From NCBI GenBank assembly GCA_019188255.1, contig JAETXT010000001.1, positions 1,116,001 to 1,180,000 of the forward strand: a stretch of DNA of 64,000 bases, written 5' to 3'. This DNA comes from Verticillium longisporum. Lineage: Eukaryota > Ascomycota > Sordariomycetes > Glomerellales > Plectosphaerellaceae. Shown here in pieces: positions 1 to 10,063 of the stretch; position 1 is the first letter of the stretch, and every line of letters starts with the position of its first letter. A model generated the notes under the pieces. It was not told the origin of the DNA, ran no database searches, and saw nothing but the letters and a program-made list of their open reading frames with translations. The position numbers and the translations under genes are program-made.

Positions 1-1116
1 GGCCGCGCTCGCCGAGGGATTTGATCTCGCCGTAGACGACCGATACGTTGGGCTTGGTAAGGGACTCGAGATAGTCTACGCCTGGTGTCAGACGACGGCA
101 CCCGACGCTCCAGTCTGGAATGAGCTTTTCCTCGAGGTAGGCGTCGCCGAGCTTGTCCTTCATCTGCTGGGTCATGTAAGGGTGGGAGTCGCGGTTGCTG
201 CGGTTGTTCTTGCGGAAGATGCCGAATTGACCGTTGAGGCCGGATTCAATGTTCTTGCGGTACTCAAGCAGTGCGGCGGGGTTCTCCACAAACTCACGCT
301 TCTCTTCTTCCGAGAAGCGATGCTGTTCGAGGCCTTGAACTGGAGAGACCCAGGTGGGCTCACGGATGAATGTCGTGACCTTTTTGCATTGGTCCCGGAT
401 GGCGGGGAGGACCTGAATTCCAGACGAGCCGTTGCCGATGAGACCAACATGCTTTCCCTCCAGGCTCACGGATTCATCCCAGTTAGCGGTATGGAGGAGA
501 ACGCCTCTGTACTTGTCGAGACCAGGGATGGCAGGCCACTTCCAGTTGTTAAGGATGCCGCCAGCATTGATGAGAACATCACAGTGATCCTCGACGATGG
601 CACCTGTCGCAAGGTCCTTGATCTTCACGTCATAACCGCCGTCCTGGTGGTTCCAAGACGACTCGACAACCTGGTGCTGCAGCTTGACGTACTGGTAGAG
701 GGCGTATTTCCTCGTAAAGCCTTCGAAGTATGCGAAGATCTCTTTCGCTGGCGGATACACAGCGGACCAGTCAAGCTTGGGTTCGAAGCTCCATGTGTAG
801 TTGTGAGAGGGCACATCGCAGGCACAACTGATTCTGTCAGTCATTTTCTCTAGACGGTTCGGGTTGGAAGATGGAATGTGTACCCAGGATACTTGTTCTC
901 CCACCAAGTGCCCGATACCGCTTCGTTCTTTTCGTAGACGGCAAGCGAGAAATTTTGAAAGTGTTTCTGCATTTTGTAGGCCACAAGAAGACCCGAGGCT
1001 CCGGCACCAACGCAGATGACTCGGATGTGCTTTTCGGAGTGGATGGGCCCGTCGAGCCTCCTTGAGGCATCACGATCACCGGCGTGCATGGTCTTTGGCA
1101 ACAGTAGGTCGGCCAT
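1..1116 (-). CDS. Baeyer-Villiger / flavin monooxygenase, 3' end outside window
   Basis: FAD- and NADPH-dependent monooxygenase that would insert oxygen next to a ketone. The start at 1116 gives MADLLLPK; an in-frame ATG at 1170 is possible. Exon 1 is 1116-884, a 56 bp intron spans 883-828, and exon 2 runs 827-1 open to the edge. The first Rossmann motif VGAGASG is followed by GTWWENKYPG; the intron splits the YPG glycine codon and CACDVPSHNY follows. YRGVLLHTANWD fits the BVMO fingerprint FxGxxxHxxxW with Y for F, and LIGNGSSG is the second dinucleotide motif. No stop or frame break is seen in the visible part. It resembles the second BVMO at 45754-47851. Substrate unknown; the C-terminus (and any peroxisomal signal) is missing. 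Confidence 0.9.
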
Positions 1117-2696
1117 TTTAGATATAAAACGTGATCGAGGAACGGGGGCGAGTGTCGAATGCAGATGCACTTGGGTATAATGGAGTTGACCGTCGAATGG
1201 CAGGACGGCCCTTGACTGTCAAAAAAACAGATAATGGAGAGAAGGCGGGACACGAAACCGCGACACAAGAAGATCTTCAGGATAGAGGGTATTATAACAG
1301 CACACAGGAGGGCATGAAACAGGTCAGTCGAGCGTAGGTGGCATGCCCAGCAGCTGGCGTCATGACATGCACATTGTGGCCCTGGCCCCTGTCAGTTGGC
1401 TCTCTCAAGCTGCGTGGCCGGCTATCGAATATCGAGGTGCGGCACACCAACCTCCCTGTGGGAGCGCTGTGCGACAGACAGCCGATGATTGTCGGTCCGT
1501 GGTGTGGCATGACCGGGGTTTAGGGGCGGTAGTTTCTTGCATCTAGGGAAGCAAGCTCAGAGAGAAACACGGGAGTGGACAGCGTTTGTGGATCGGCCGA
1601 GTCATAGTGGATGTATCGCAGAAGGAAGTCTGGAGGTTCCATGACTCGTCTTTACTCGCCCGTCTGTGATCGCAGACGACAGACTCAGTCATGTTTGTTG
1701 CACGGTGGACCAGGTAGGGGTGGGCTCAACAGGGATCCCAGTCGACAGCCTTGGGGAAATCCGCCTGTCTTGCTTGCCATGTTCACAGCTTGCGGCGGGC
1801 CACTCCATCCCACGAGACCGGTAGCCCGGCTGAACGGGCCAGGTTCGCTTCCCTAGCTTTGTAGCCTGTGTTGGTGCAGGGCCAAGGGCTGGCCAGCCGT
1901 TTCTCCAAGCGACATGGCGTGACGGCTGCTTGCTGTCCTCGTTGAAAAACGTCCGAGGGGTTGTCCGAGGGGTCAAGGTACCGAGCCTGGAGTGGAGCTA
2001 AATCATTGAGAGGGGTGTCTCTTCGCCAGTCTGGGGTTGTTTGCGGGGAGGAGGAGATGGTGCCTTGGCGGGCGGTGTTGAGACGAAGACGGTCGGAAGC
2101 TTGATCGTGACCACCCTTTGGTTTGTTGATTCTGGCTCGGGAAACCTCAACCGCGGGGCGTTTCTAGAGTTGGTGGGGCTCGGAACTGTTTGCCCTTGCC
2201 AGGTGACGCTGAGGTAATCAGCCGCCAGCAGCTGGCCACAGAGCCATTTCTCAGCCTACTCATCCCCTTTTATCTATTGGTGCTATTGGTGGAGGTTAAG
2301 GGTCTGGAGAAAAAGGGGTTATTATTGGGAAGTTATTCTACAGGGCAGGAGGGTGCCTGGAACTAAGCTATAGGAGGCAACAGGGCACCAGGTGAGTGCC
2401 ACTGACCAGGTGAGTTCCATCAACATTATCAAGCTCATCTTGACCTTGCCTACCTACCAAGCCTACCTAGGTACCTCAAATATGTAGGTAGTCTGGAAGC
2501 CAATAAGCATCTTTCGATACAAATATGAGGTCTCAAGAGTGGGTCGAGGGTGATTCACGTCTAGGTGTCGACTTCGAGCAATTGAAATCAATAACAGAAG
2601 TGATTGTAGGCAACACATTTTGCATCCCGCCCAGAATCTTGCCACCATGCACCTCAAGCCAACTGCATATACAACCATATGTCACATCGCATGTAG
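1117..2696. other. Intergenic region, no gene seen
   Basis: It lies upstream of the BVMO and downstream of the ligase. ORFs on both strands are short, lack domain-like composition and do not join through plausible introns. A direct repeat of CCAGGTGAGT lies near 2389-2416, and a cluster of CCTACC / CTAGGTACC words near 2450-2475. It should hold the BVMO promoter. Confidence 0.5.
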
Positions 2697-4522
2697 CTAC
2701 AGCCTCGCCCTCTCTTGTTGGCTGGCGGCTTCAATCGCCGTCGCATCCCTCTTGGCCCACTCGCGCATTGTCTTCCGCTGGATCTTTCCGCTCGCCAGCT
2801 TGGGCACCTCCTCTACGAACACGACCCCACCAGTCAATCGCTTGTGCTTGGCCACGCGCGTCTTGATCCATTCCGCAACGTCCCCCGGCGTGACCCTGCC
2901 CTTGGAGTCCTCCTGAATGGCGACGTAGGCTCTTGGCTTCTCCTCCCCGTTGCTGGGTTCGTCAGTCCCGAGTTCACGGTCACTTGTACCTCATTCTTGG
3001 GGGATACCTACACCGTGATGCCTACCGCCGCCGCGTCTGCAATATGCTCGTTCTCGAGAAGAACGGCCTCCAGTTCAGCCGGCGCTACTTGCAGCGCATT
3101 GACCTTGATGAGTTCCTGTTTTCGTTAGCTTCATTGTTTGGAAGAAGTTGCTTTTGACAGAAGAGTCTGGCAGGAAGATGAGAATGAAAAAAAGGACAGT
3201 AGCATACCTTCTTTCGGTCGACAATCCAGAAGAACCCTTTCTTGTCGCAGACGGCAATGTCCCCCGTCTTCAGCCAGCCCTCGCTGTCGATACACTCCTT
3301 CGTCGCGGCCTCGTTCCGCCAGTAGCCTAGACAGACGTTGGGTCCTCGAACGACCATCTCCCCGGGCTGCCCGACACCGACCTCGCGCCCTCGTCGTCGA
3401 CGAGCCGCATCTCGCAGTTGGGGTCGAGTTGGCCGACGCTGCCCGTGTCGTCACGGATACCGCCCGGCACGTGCAGCGCCCCGCAGGTCACCTCGGTCAT
3501 GCCCCAGCCCTGGTTGATCTGGACGCCAAAGCGGCGCTGGCACTCGTTCTGCAGCTCGCGCGACAGCGGCGCCGCGCCGCAGAGCACGTCGCGGACGCTG
3601 CTGAGGTCGTAGCGCGCCGTCTCGCGGCGCTTCGACAGCATGACGAGGATGGGCGGCGCCACCTGCAGGCTCGTGATGCGGTAGCGGCCAATGGCGGCGA
3701 GGAAGTCCTCGTAGCGGAACTCGCGCATCACGTAGACGGGCACGCGCAGCCGGATGGCCATGAGGATGGTGTAGAGCTGGCCGTAGGCGTGGTAGAGGGG
3801 AGGAAGCCGATCCAGCGCTCGGCGGGGCGCGAGACAAAGGGGTACGGCTTATGAGCGTAGCGCATGACGATTGTCTGCTCGACGTTGGCGATGAGGTTAC
3901 GGTGGGAGACGCAGACGCCCTTTGGGAGGCCGGTCGTACCGGAGCTGTAGTTGATCGTGGCGACGGTCGTTTCAGATTCGGACGGGGTGAGATCGGGCCA
4001 GCGGTACGTCTTGACTTCGGAGGGGGTGGCGAGGAGGGCACGCCAGTCGGGAATGCCATGGCGGGTGGCCGCATCTGTGTCGGAAAACTGGAAAATGCGG
4101 TTCTTGGGCACATTGGCCTTTTCGGCGGCTGCGAGGACGTGATCGAGGTGGTCTGGGTGGGCAAGAATGACTTTGGCTGTCGTGTTATTGAGCTGGTGGA
4201 CGAGCTCAGGGATCGTATAAGCCGGGTTGGCGCCACTGAAGATGCAGCCGGCACCGACAATTCCTAGGTAGGCGACGGGAACGAAGATTTGGTTGGGAGT
4301 GCAAATCAGGACCACGTCGCCGCGCTTGACGCCGATCCTCTCAAGTCCAAACGACAGCCGCTTGACCCATTCGACGAGCTCTTTGGGAGACAGGTTGATC
4401 CTGTCATCCTTGCAGTCAAGCCACAGCGGGTCTTCTTGTGGGAGTTGGTCCTCGGGAAAGAGATATGTGAGGAGGTTTGTCTTGGGTATGTCAAGTGACG
4501 GAAAGGGTGATGTGAAAACCAT
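2697..4522 (-). CDS. 4-coumarate-CoA-ligase-like acyl-CoA synthetase, PTS1 end, two frame breaks
   Basis: Adenylate-forming ligase of the ANL superfamily that would activate a carboxylic acid to its CoA thioester. Exons are 4522-3208, 3115-3012 and 2952-2697 (introns of 92 and 59 bp). The P-loop is [32 protein letters not shown] and the C-terminal catalytic-lysine motif LASGKIQRK follow in order. The protein ends in ARL, which fits the PTS1 consensus, so peroxisomal import is likely. The frame is lost twice, each time by one missing base: near 3796-3804 (before LYHAYGQLY) and near 3381-3390 (before VGVGQPGE). With two bases added the model is 558 aa, normal for 4CL-like proteins. It is divergent from the SDR at 5044. 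Either it is a young pseudogene or, more likely, the sequence contains indel errors. Confidence 0.88.
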
Positions 4523-5043
4523 GGCTGCTGTGTTGCGATGAGACAGGCGGCTTCCGCTTTCGAGAGTTCTGACGAGTGCTGAGACGTGTAATGAAAGATG
4601 GCCACAATGCTAAGGCGAATAGGCGAACGTGTTTAAACGTCCAAAAGGCAAACATGTTGAATCGAGATCACGATGTGATAAAGTGGCCTCGCGGCAACAA
4701 ATCCCAGCTCCTTCTCAAAAATGACCGTATCAACCCTCGGCAGGAGCTGCCGGGGGTCTTGCGGGGTAACTGCTGGTCGTAGTGGATCCCAGGAAGTGGG
4801 GAGCTACCCCGATATTTCCCCAGTTTCCGGCCGGTGTCCGTTGCCCGCAGTTGTTGCTGGTGCTGTCTTTTTTGCCGAGGTGCGCGTCGAGGTACCCATA
4901 GAGATAAGGTAGGTGCCCCCATGGCACCTTGGGTACTAAGCCAGGTGCTGTGCCTGGTCGTGTCTGCTCAACCATTCGACATCCAGCACTCTGCGCCTCG
5001 CTATTCGGTCACCCCTCCATTGTGACACCTCGCAGAAGTCATC
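4523..5043. promoter_or_regulatory. Bidirectional promoter region of ligase and SDR
   Basis: These 521 bp separate two divergent start codons, so both promoters must lie here. No coding potential is seen. It includes a CGG/CCG inverted repeat (4738-4752) and a CCGGCCGG palindrome near 4827. Confidence 0.6.
4738..4752. promoter_or_regulatory. CGG-N9-CCG inverted repeat, possible Zn2Cys6 site
   Basis: Arms CGGCAG and CTGCCG flank a GAG spacer. Inverted CGG triplets are the usual target of dimeric Zn2Cys6 regulators, and one is encoded at 49969-53047. The link is inference; short CG-rich palindromes also arise by chance. Confidence 0.3.
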
Positions 5044-6054
5044 ATGTCCGATCTCAAGAACTTCAGCAGCGCATTTTCTCTCGAGGGCCGAACGGCTGTC
5101 GTCACCGGCGGCTCCCGCGGCCTTGGCCTGCACATGGCCACCGCCTTCCTTCTTGCTGGCTGCTCCCACGTCGTCATCACCGCCCGCAAGCTCGAAGGGG
5201 AGCAGGGCATCACGCAAGCAGTCGAGAAGCTGAACAAGCTGCCCAGAATCCGCGGAAAGGCCATTGGTCTTGCGGCGAACGTGGCCGACACCAAGGACAT
5301 TGCGCGCCTTGTGGGCGAGGTCAAGGGCATTGTTGGGAGCAAAGGCCTGAACATTTTGGTGTGCAATGCCGGCGCGGCCTGGGGTTCGAGGTTCGAGGAT
5401 GCGCCGCCGAGCAGTTCCGTCAAGATCTTGGATCTCAATGTGAGAGGCGTCTTTGAGCTAGCGCAAAAGTAAGCTATTTTCGCCTGCAAAGTCACAGACT
5501 GTGCTGATCAGTGTCCGCAGATTCCTTCCCTTGCTGCAGCAGGCTGCTTCGAGGGAAGACCCGGCACGCGTGCTCACCATAAGCTCAACAGCTGGGAGCA
5601 ACGTGCCACATGTCGGCGAGCATGGTACCATCATGTATTCCGTCTCGAAGGCGGCAGCCAACGTAAGCAGTCTGTATGCCGAACGCTCTGCTGAACAGGG
5701 GGAGACTGACCAGTTAGCACTTGGGTCGCAACTTGGCCGTCGAGCTGGGCCGACGCAACATCACCTCCAATATCATTGCGCCCGGCTTCTTCCCGTCAAA
5801 GCTCGCGTCAGGTCTCATCAGCAATCTCGGTGGCATCGACGAATTGAGCAAGGATAACCCATTGGGAAGACTGGGCGAGGCCGATGACATTGCCGGTGTT
5901 GCGGTATTTCTCTGCTCTCCAGCTGGCAAATATGTGTGAGTGCTCGACAGAATTTCGACCTATGTGCAACTTGCTGACATTATTCAGAAACGGCGTTGAG
6001 GTGGCGGTGGATGGAGGTGCCAGATTGTCGGCAGGGAGAATGTCCCGTCTCTAA
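5044..6054 (+). CDS. Short-chain dehydrogenase/reductase with PTS1 (SRL)
   Basis: Classical SDR of 283 aa that would interconvert a hydroxyl and a keto group with NAD(P)H. Four exons: 5044-5468, 5521-5662, 5718-5935 and 5988-6054 (introns of 52, 55 and 52 bp). Cofactor loop TGGSRGLG, NAG motif (VCNAGAAW), catalytic Ser in TISSTAG, catalytic pair in YSVSK, and PGFFP after the active site. The last residues are SRL, a canonical PTS1. This matches the divergent ligase, which also ends in a PTS1, and suggests that both act on the same CoA ester in the peroxisome. No frame problems. Confidence 0.92.
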
Positions 6055-6306
6055 ATCCAGATATGGTGGCTACAGCCCTGCAAAAGCTGTACCAGCCAGA
6101 ATGGTCTGTCTGACAGACTCTATAATGCGTGAACACACAGTTTCAGGGACCATATTCTACAGAACGGGTCGAGTACCATGTACGAAATACACCATTCATC
6201 CAACATTCTCACCGTGATACGCAATCTTCAGGTACCTGCATGCATGCATTGTGGCTGAAAGAATATTGATTGGAAAATACATCAAGTTAGCTCCTCTGAA
6301 ATGCAT

Positions 6307-7396
6307 TCATTCAAATGTGATGCCTTGTCGCTTTGCCACCTTGCCCTCCTCCATATCCTGCACCATCGCAGGCAACTCCTCGAGCCCCTTTCTGATCTCC
6401 ACTACCGGCATGATGCCATGCTCCTCGGTGAACTTGACAGCCTTGGCCATCCTCTGTGGAGTAGAGGTGCTGTCAGCCTTAATCTGGTAGTTCCCCAGCA
6501 GCAGATCCATGACCTTGACCTGCAGCGGCTCCTTCGACACTCCGATGATCATCAGTGTGCCCCCGAGCGCCAGGCACGACGGCGCAGACGCAAACGCCGG
6601 CGCCGCATTCGTGTACACGGCCACAGCACGAACACCTCCCCCCGTCAGCGTCTTGACGTCCTGCGCCCAGTCTACGTTTGACCGCGAATTGAAAACGGCC
6701 TCGGCGCCCTGCCTCTTCGTCTCCTCAAGGTTCGCATCGGCAACGTCAATACCCACAACACGCAGCCCCATGGCCTTGGCGTACTGCGTCGCCAGCTGCC
6801 CGAGGCCGCCGCACCCGACCACGCCGAACCAGTCGCCCGGCTGCAGGGCGCAGCTGTCGACGGAGTGAAACGCCGTGATGCCGGCGCAGAAGACGGCGCT
6901 CGCGGCGTCCATGTCCCACTTGGCCCCGTCCAGCACGACGGCGTTGCGCCGGTCGACGAGGGCGTACTCGGCGAAGAAGCCGTCGGCGACGAACCCCTGC
7001 AGGAGCTGCTTGCCCGTCTCGCAGTGGAGGTTGTGCACCTGGCAGCCGGCGCATGTGAAGCAGCAGCCGCGGATGTAGAGGAAGCCGACGGCGTCGCCGA
7101 GGGCGAACCCCTGGTTCTCGGCGGACGCGTGGAACTGCACTATGTGGCCGACGCCCTCGTGGCCGAGCGTCACGGTGTCCTGGGCGTCGCGGATGGCGAG
7201 GAGGTCGCTGTGGCAGAGAGAGGCAGAGCGGATCTTGACGAGGAATTCGTCGGGGCCGGGTTCGGGGACGGGAATCTCATTGATGACGACCTTCTTTTGG
7301 TGCTGGGTTACGTTAGTGGATGAGAACCGACGTGGAATGTGAGTGGCGTACAGGGTCCCATTGACCGGCCTTCATGGTTTTGGGAATAGATGACAT
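6307..7396 (-). CDS. Zinc-dependent alcohol dehydrogenase (MDR)
   Basis: Medium-chain alcohol dehydrogenase of 346 aa, probably cytosolic, oxidising an alcohol to an aldehyde or the reverse. Exon 1 is 7396-7352, a 49 bp intron spans 7351-7303, and exon 2 is 7302-6307. Catalytic zinc ligands lie in ASLCHSD and GHEGVGH. The structural zinc loop reads CFTCAGCQVHNLHC, with six rather than the usual seven residues before the last Cys. VVGCGGLGQLA is the NAD(P)-binding turn. It is divergent from the aldehyde dehydrogenase at 8319, an arrangement typical of consecutive steps under shared control. Confidence 0.92.
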
Positions 7397-8318
7397 GGCT
7401 GTAAGATGCAAGTGTGCTAGCTGACGTGCCTGCGTGTGAGATCCAACGATCCGAGTCAATCGAGAAGCACAAGATCAAGGTTAGTTTAACCTTCACGAGG
7501 AATTGTATTTGGACTCATGATATCGGGCAGATATCAAAACCCTCGGCAATCATTTCTATCCTCACGTTTACATGGACAGGCATCAAGAGGACCACAAGGC
7601 CGCCGGAAGCTCTCATCCAAAGATTTGGTAGGATGTTTGCTTTGCAAGTCCGTTACGTACCTACTCCTATACCCCAGACATGGACCTGTGACATCTCACC
7701 CCCCATAACAAAGAGTAACCAGCACTCGCTAGAGGTTACCCAACCAATCCGGAAGCTTTTGAGAGGCATCAAGTGGGTGGTGGCGTCTCGCCGGCTCTCT
7801 ACTCCCTCTCGAGCTTGCCGGACCATCGATACATACCCATTTTACCAAGTAGTTAGTTGGTCATTCCGTAGAACAACCTGCAGCGGGGTCGTTGGCTGTG
7901 TGGGCGGCATTGTTAGTGTTGTCCAGGGGCCGTACTCGTAGCATTGCGGGGGAGGGGTCGGGCGAGTCATCGCCCCCAACTTTCTCCAAGCCCCTGACTC
8001 GGGTGGAAATCAATAACCTCCGCCCTTGGCATGCATCCTGCCCTCGGAAATCAAGCAGGTGGCCCGTTTCGAAGAGAGGGGATCGCTTGGGTTGGTATAT
8101 CTTAGCAGCTTGGAGCAGATCAAGTCATGGTCGTCAAAAGACCACTCCGGAGTTAGCGAAACCTACTGCTTGGACTTCGCCGACGCCATCAGTTAATTAA
8201 TAGCCTGCATCTGTTCTGCAAGCTTCCAATACCGAGCCGTCCGTCGTGTTCATTTGAATCCTTCTTCTCATATTTTTACCTAGCAAGCTATTCGCATACA
8301 GCCGGCAGTAACCACATC
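7397..8318. promoter_or_regulatory. Bidirectional promoter region of ADH and ALDH
   Basis: These 922 bp lie between divergent start codons. The plus-strand ORFs here have no recognisable domain and no ATG context better than chance. No clear operator was found by eye. Confidence 0.5.
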
Positions 8319-9894
8319 ATGACTTCACTAGGACCTGGTCTGAAAGAGGCTTCTAAAAACCTCCCATCCTCCTTCGATTGGAGCAAAGGGAACCTTCCCA
8401 AAAAGCTCTTCATCAACAACGAGGTACATGACATCCTATCTCTTTGATCCTATCTCTTTGAAGGCGATTTCTGACACCTCAAAGTATGTCGAGTCCAAGA
8501 ACAGCAAGAAGCTGTCACTGCACAACCCTATAGACGGTTCCGCAGTCGCCGATGATGTTGCTCTCGCTGGCGAGGCAGACGTCGACGCGGCAGTGGCAGC
8601 TGCCGAAGCCGCGTTCCCAATTTGGAAGAAGACACCTCCTAACACACGCCGAGACATCATGAACAAGTTCGCAGACCTCCTCAACCAGAACAGGCTTGCC
8701 CTGGCTGAGCTGACGCGCCTGACCCTCGGAGCACCCTTCGGGTCTTTTGGCTCTTTTGAAATCAATCTCGCATGCGAAGGTTTCCGCTACTTTGCTGGCT
8801 GGACAGACAAGTTCCCTGGTGAGACGTATCCCCAGGAAGACGGCTTCATGAAGATTGTACGCAACGAGCCGCTCGGCGTCACCTGCGGCATCATCCCCTG
8901 GAACGGCCCCTTGGGTAACGTCGGCATGAAGGCGGGCCCGGCCCTGGCGACAGGCAACTGCTTCATCCTCAAGCCTTCCGAGAAGACCCCATTCGCCGCT
9001 CTAGCCCTGGGGACCCTCATCAAAGAAGCTGGCTTTCCACCTGGCGTCTTCCAAGTCATTTCTGGCGACGGCAGTACGGGCGCCCTCCTAGCGAGCCACA
9101 TGCGCGTGCGCAAGGTCAGCTTTACGGGATCTACCTCGACAGGCCGCAAGATCCAGGAGATGGCTGCCAAGAGCAATCTCAAACGCGTGACGCTCGAGCT
9201 CGGCGGTAAGAGCCCTGCCGTGGTTTTCGACGACTGCAACCTCGACAACGCCGTGTCGTGGTGCGCAAACGCCATCACGGCCAATACAGGGCAGGTCTGC
9301 TTTGCGGCAAGCCGAGTGTACGTACAGGCGGGCATCTACGATAAGTTCACCGCGGCGTACAAGGCGGCCATGGAGGAGAAGGCTCGCGGCGTCGGAGATC
9401 CCAATGATGAGGGAACTATCATTGGCCCACTGGTTGATCAGGCACAGTTTGACCGTGTTCGAGGCTTCATCGAGCGCGGGCAGCAGGGCCAGGGGACGCT
9501 GCTCGTCGGAGGCGGCCGTGTTGGTGAGAAGGGCTACTACGTACAGCCGACCGTGTTCGAGAATGTTGCACAAGACGCCGAGCTCTGTCGCGAGGAGATC
9601 TTTGGGCCTGTCGCTATACTCAACCGTTTTGAGACGGAAGAAGAGATTGTGGCCAAGGCAAACGATACCAACTTTGGTCTGATGGCCGGTGTCTTCACGC
9701 AGGACATCAACAAGGCGATGCGCGTGGCGTCTGATATTGACAGCGGCATGGTCGGCATCAATTGTGTCAGTCTTTGCTTCCTGACGGCGCCTTTCGGTGG
9801 CAGCAAGGAGAGCGGCTCTGGTCGGGAGAACGCGATCAACGCACTTCGCATGTTCACGGAGCCCAAGACCGTTATGGTGAACTTGACGTACTAG
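8319..9894 (+). CDS. NAD(P)-dependent aldehyde dehydrogenase
   Basis: Aldehyde dehydrogenase of 504 aa, the usual family length, converting an aldehyde to its acid. Exon 1 is 8319-8423 (35 codons ending FINNE), a 61 bp intron follows, and exon 2 is 8485-9894. FTGSTSTGRK is the cofactor-binding turn, the general-base Glu lies in LELGGKSP and the catalytic Cys in NTGQVCFA. EIFGPVAIL and PFGGSKESGSGRE are typical C-terminal blocks. No organelle signal is evident (it ends VNLTY). It is divergent from the ADH, and its acid product would suit the nearby CoA ligase. Confidence 0.94.
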
Positions 9895-10063
9895 CTAGCT
9901 ACATGTCTGTATTGCGGAATTTATCGGTATTCAATCAATTCAAGGCTAAAGCTAGCCGCCACGGAAAAGTGACGTGAATAGTGAGGATGAAGGCGAAGCC
10001 ACCATCACTGAAGACGAGGAAACACATGTGTTTGATAACCCATGCCTGTCCGAGAACTTCTCT

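Noticed and set aside
182..853. 223-codon plus-strand ORF over the left-edge BVMO
   Set aside because: The minus strand encodes a spliced BVMO with all motifs; the plus ORF is a GC-rich antisense shadow without domain content.
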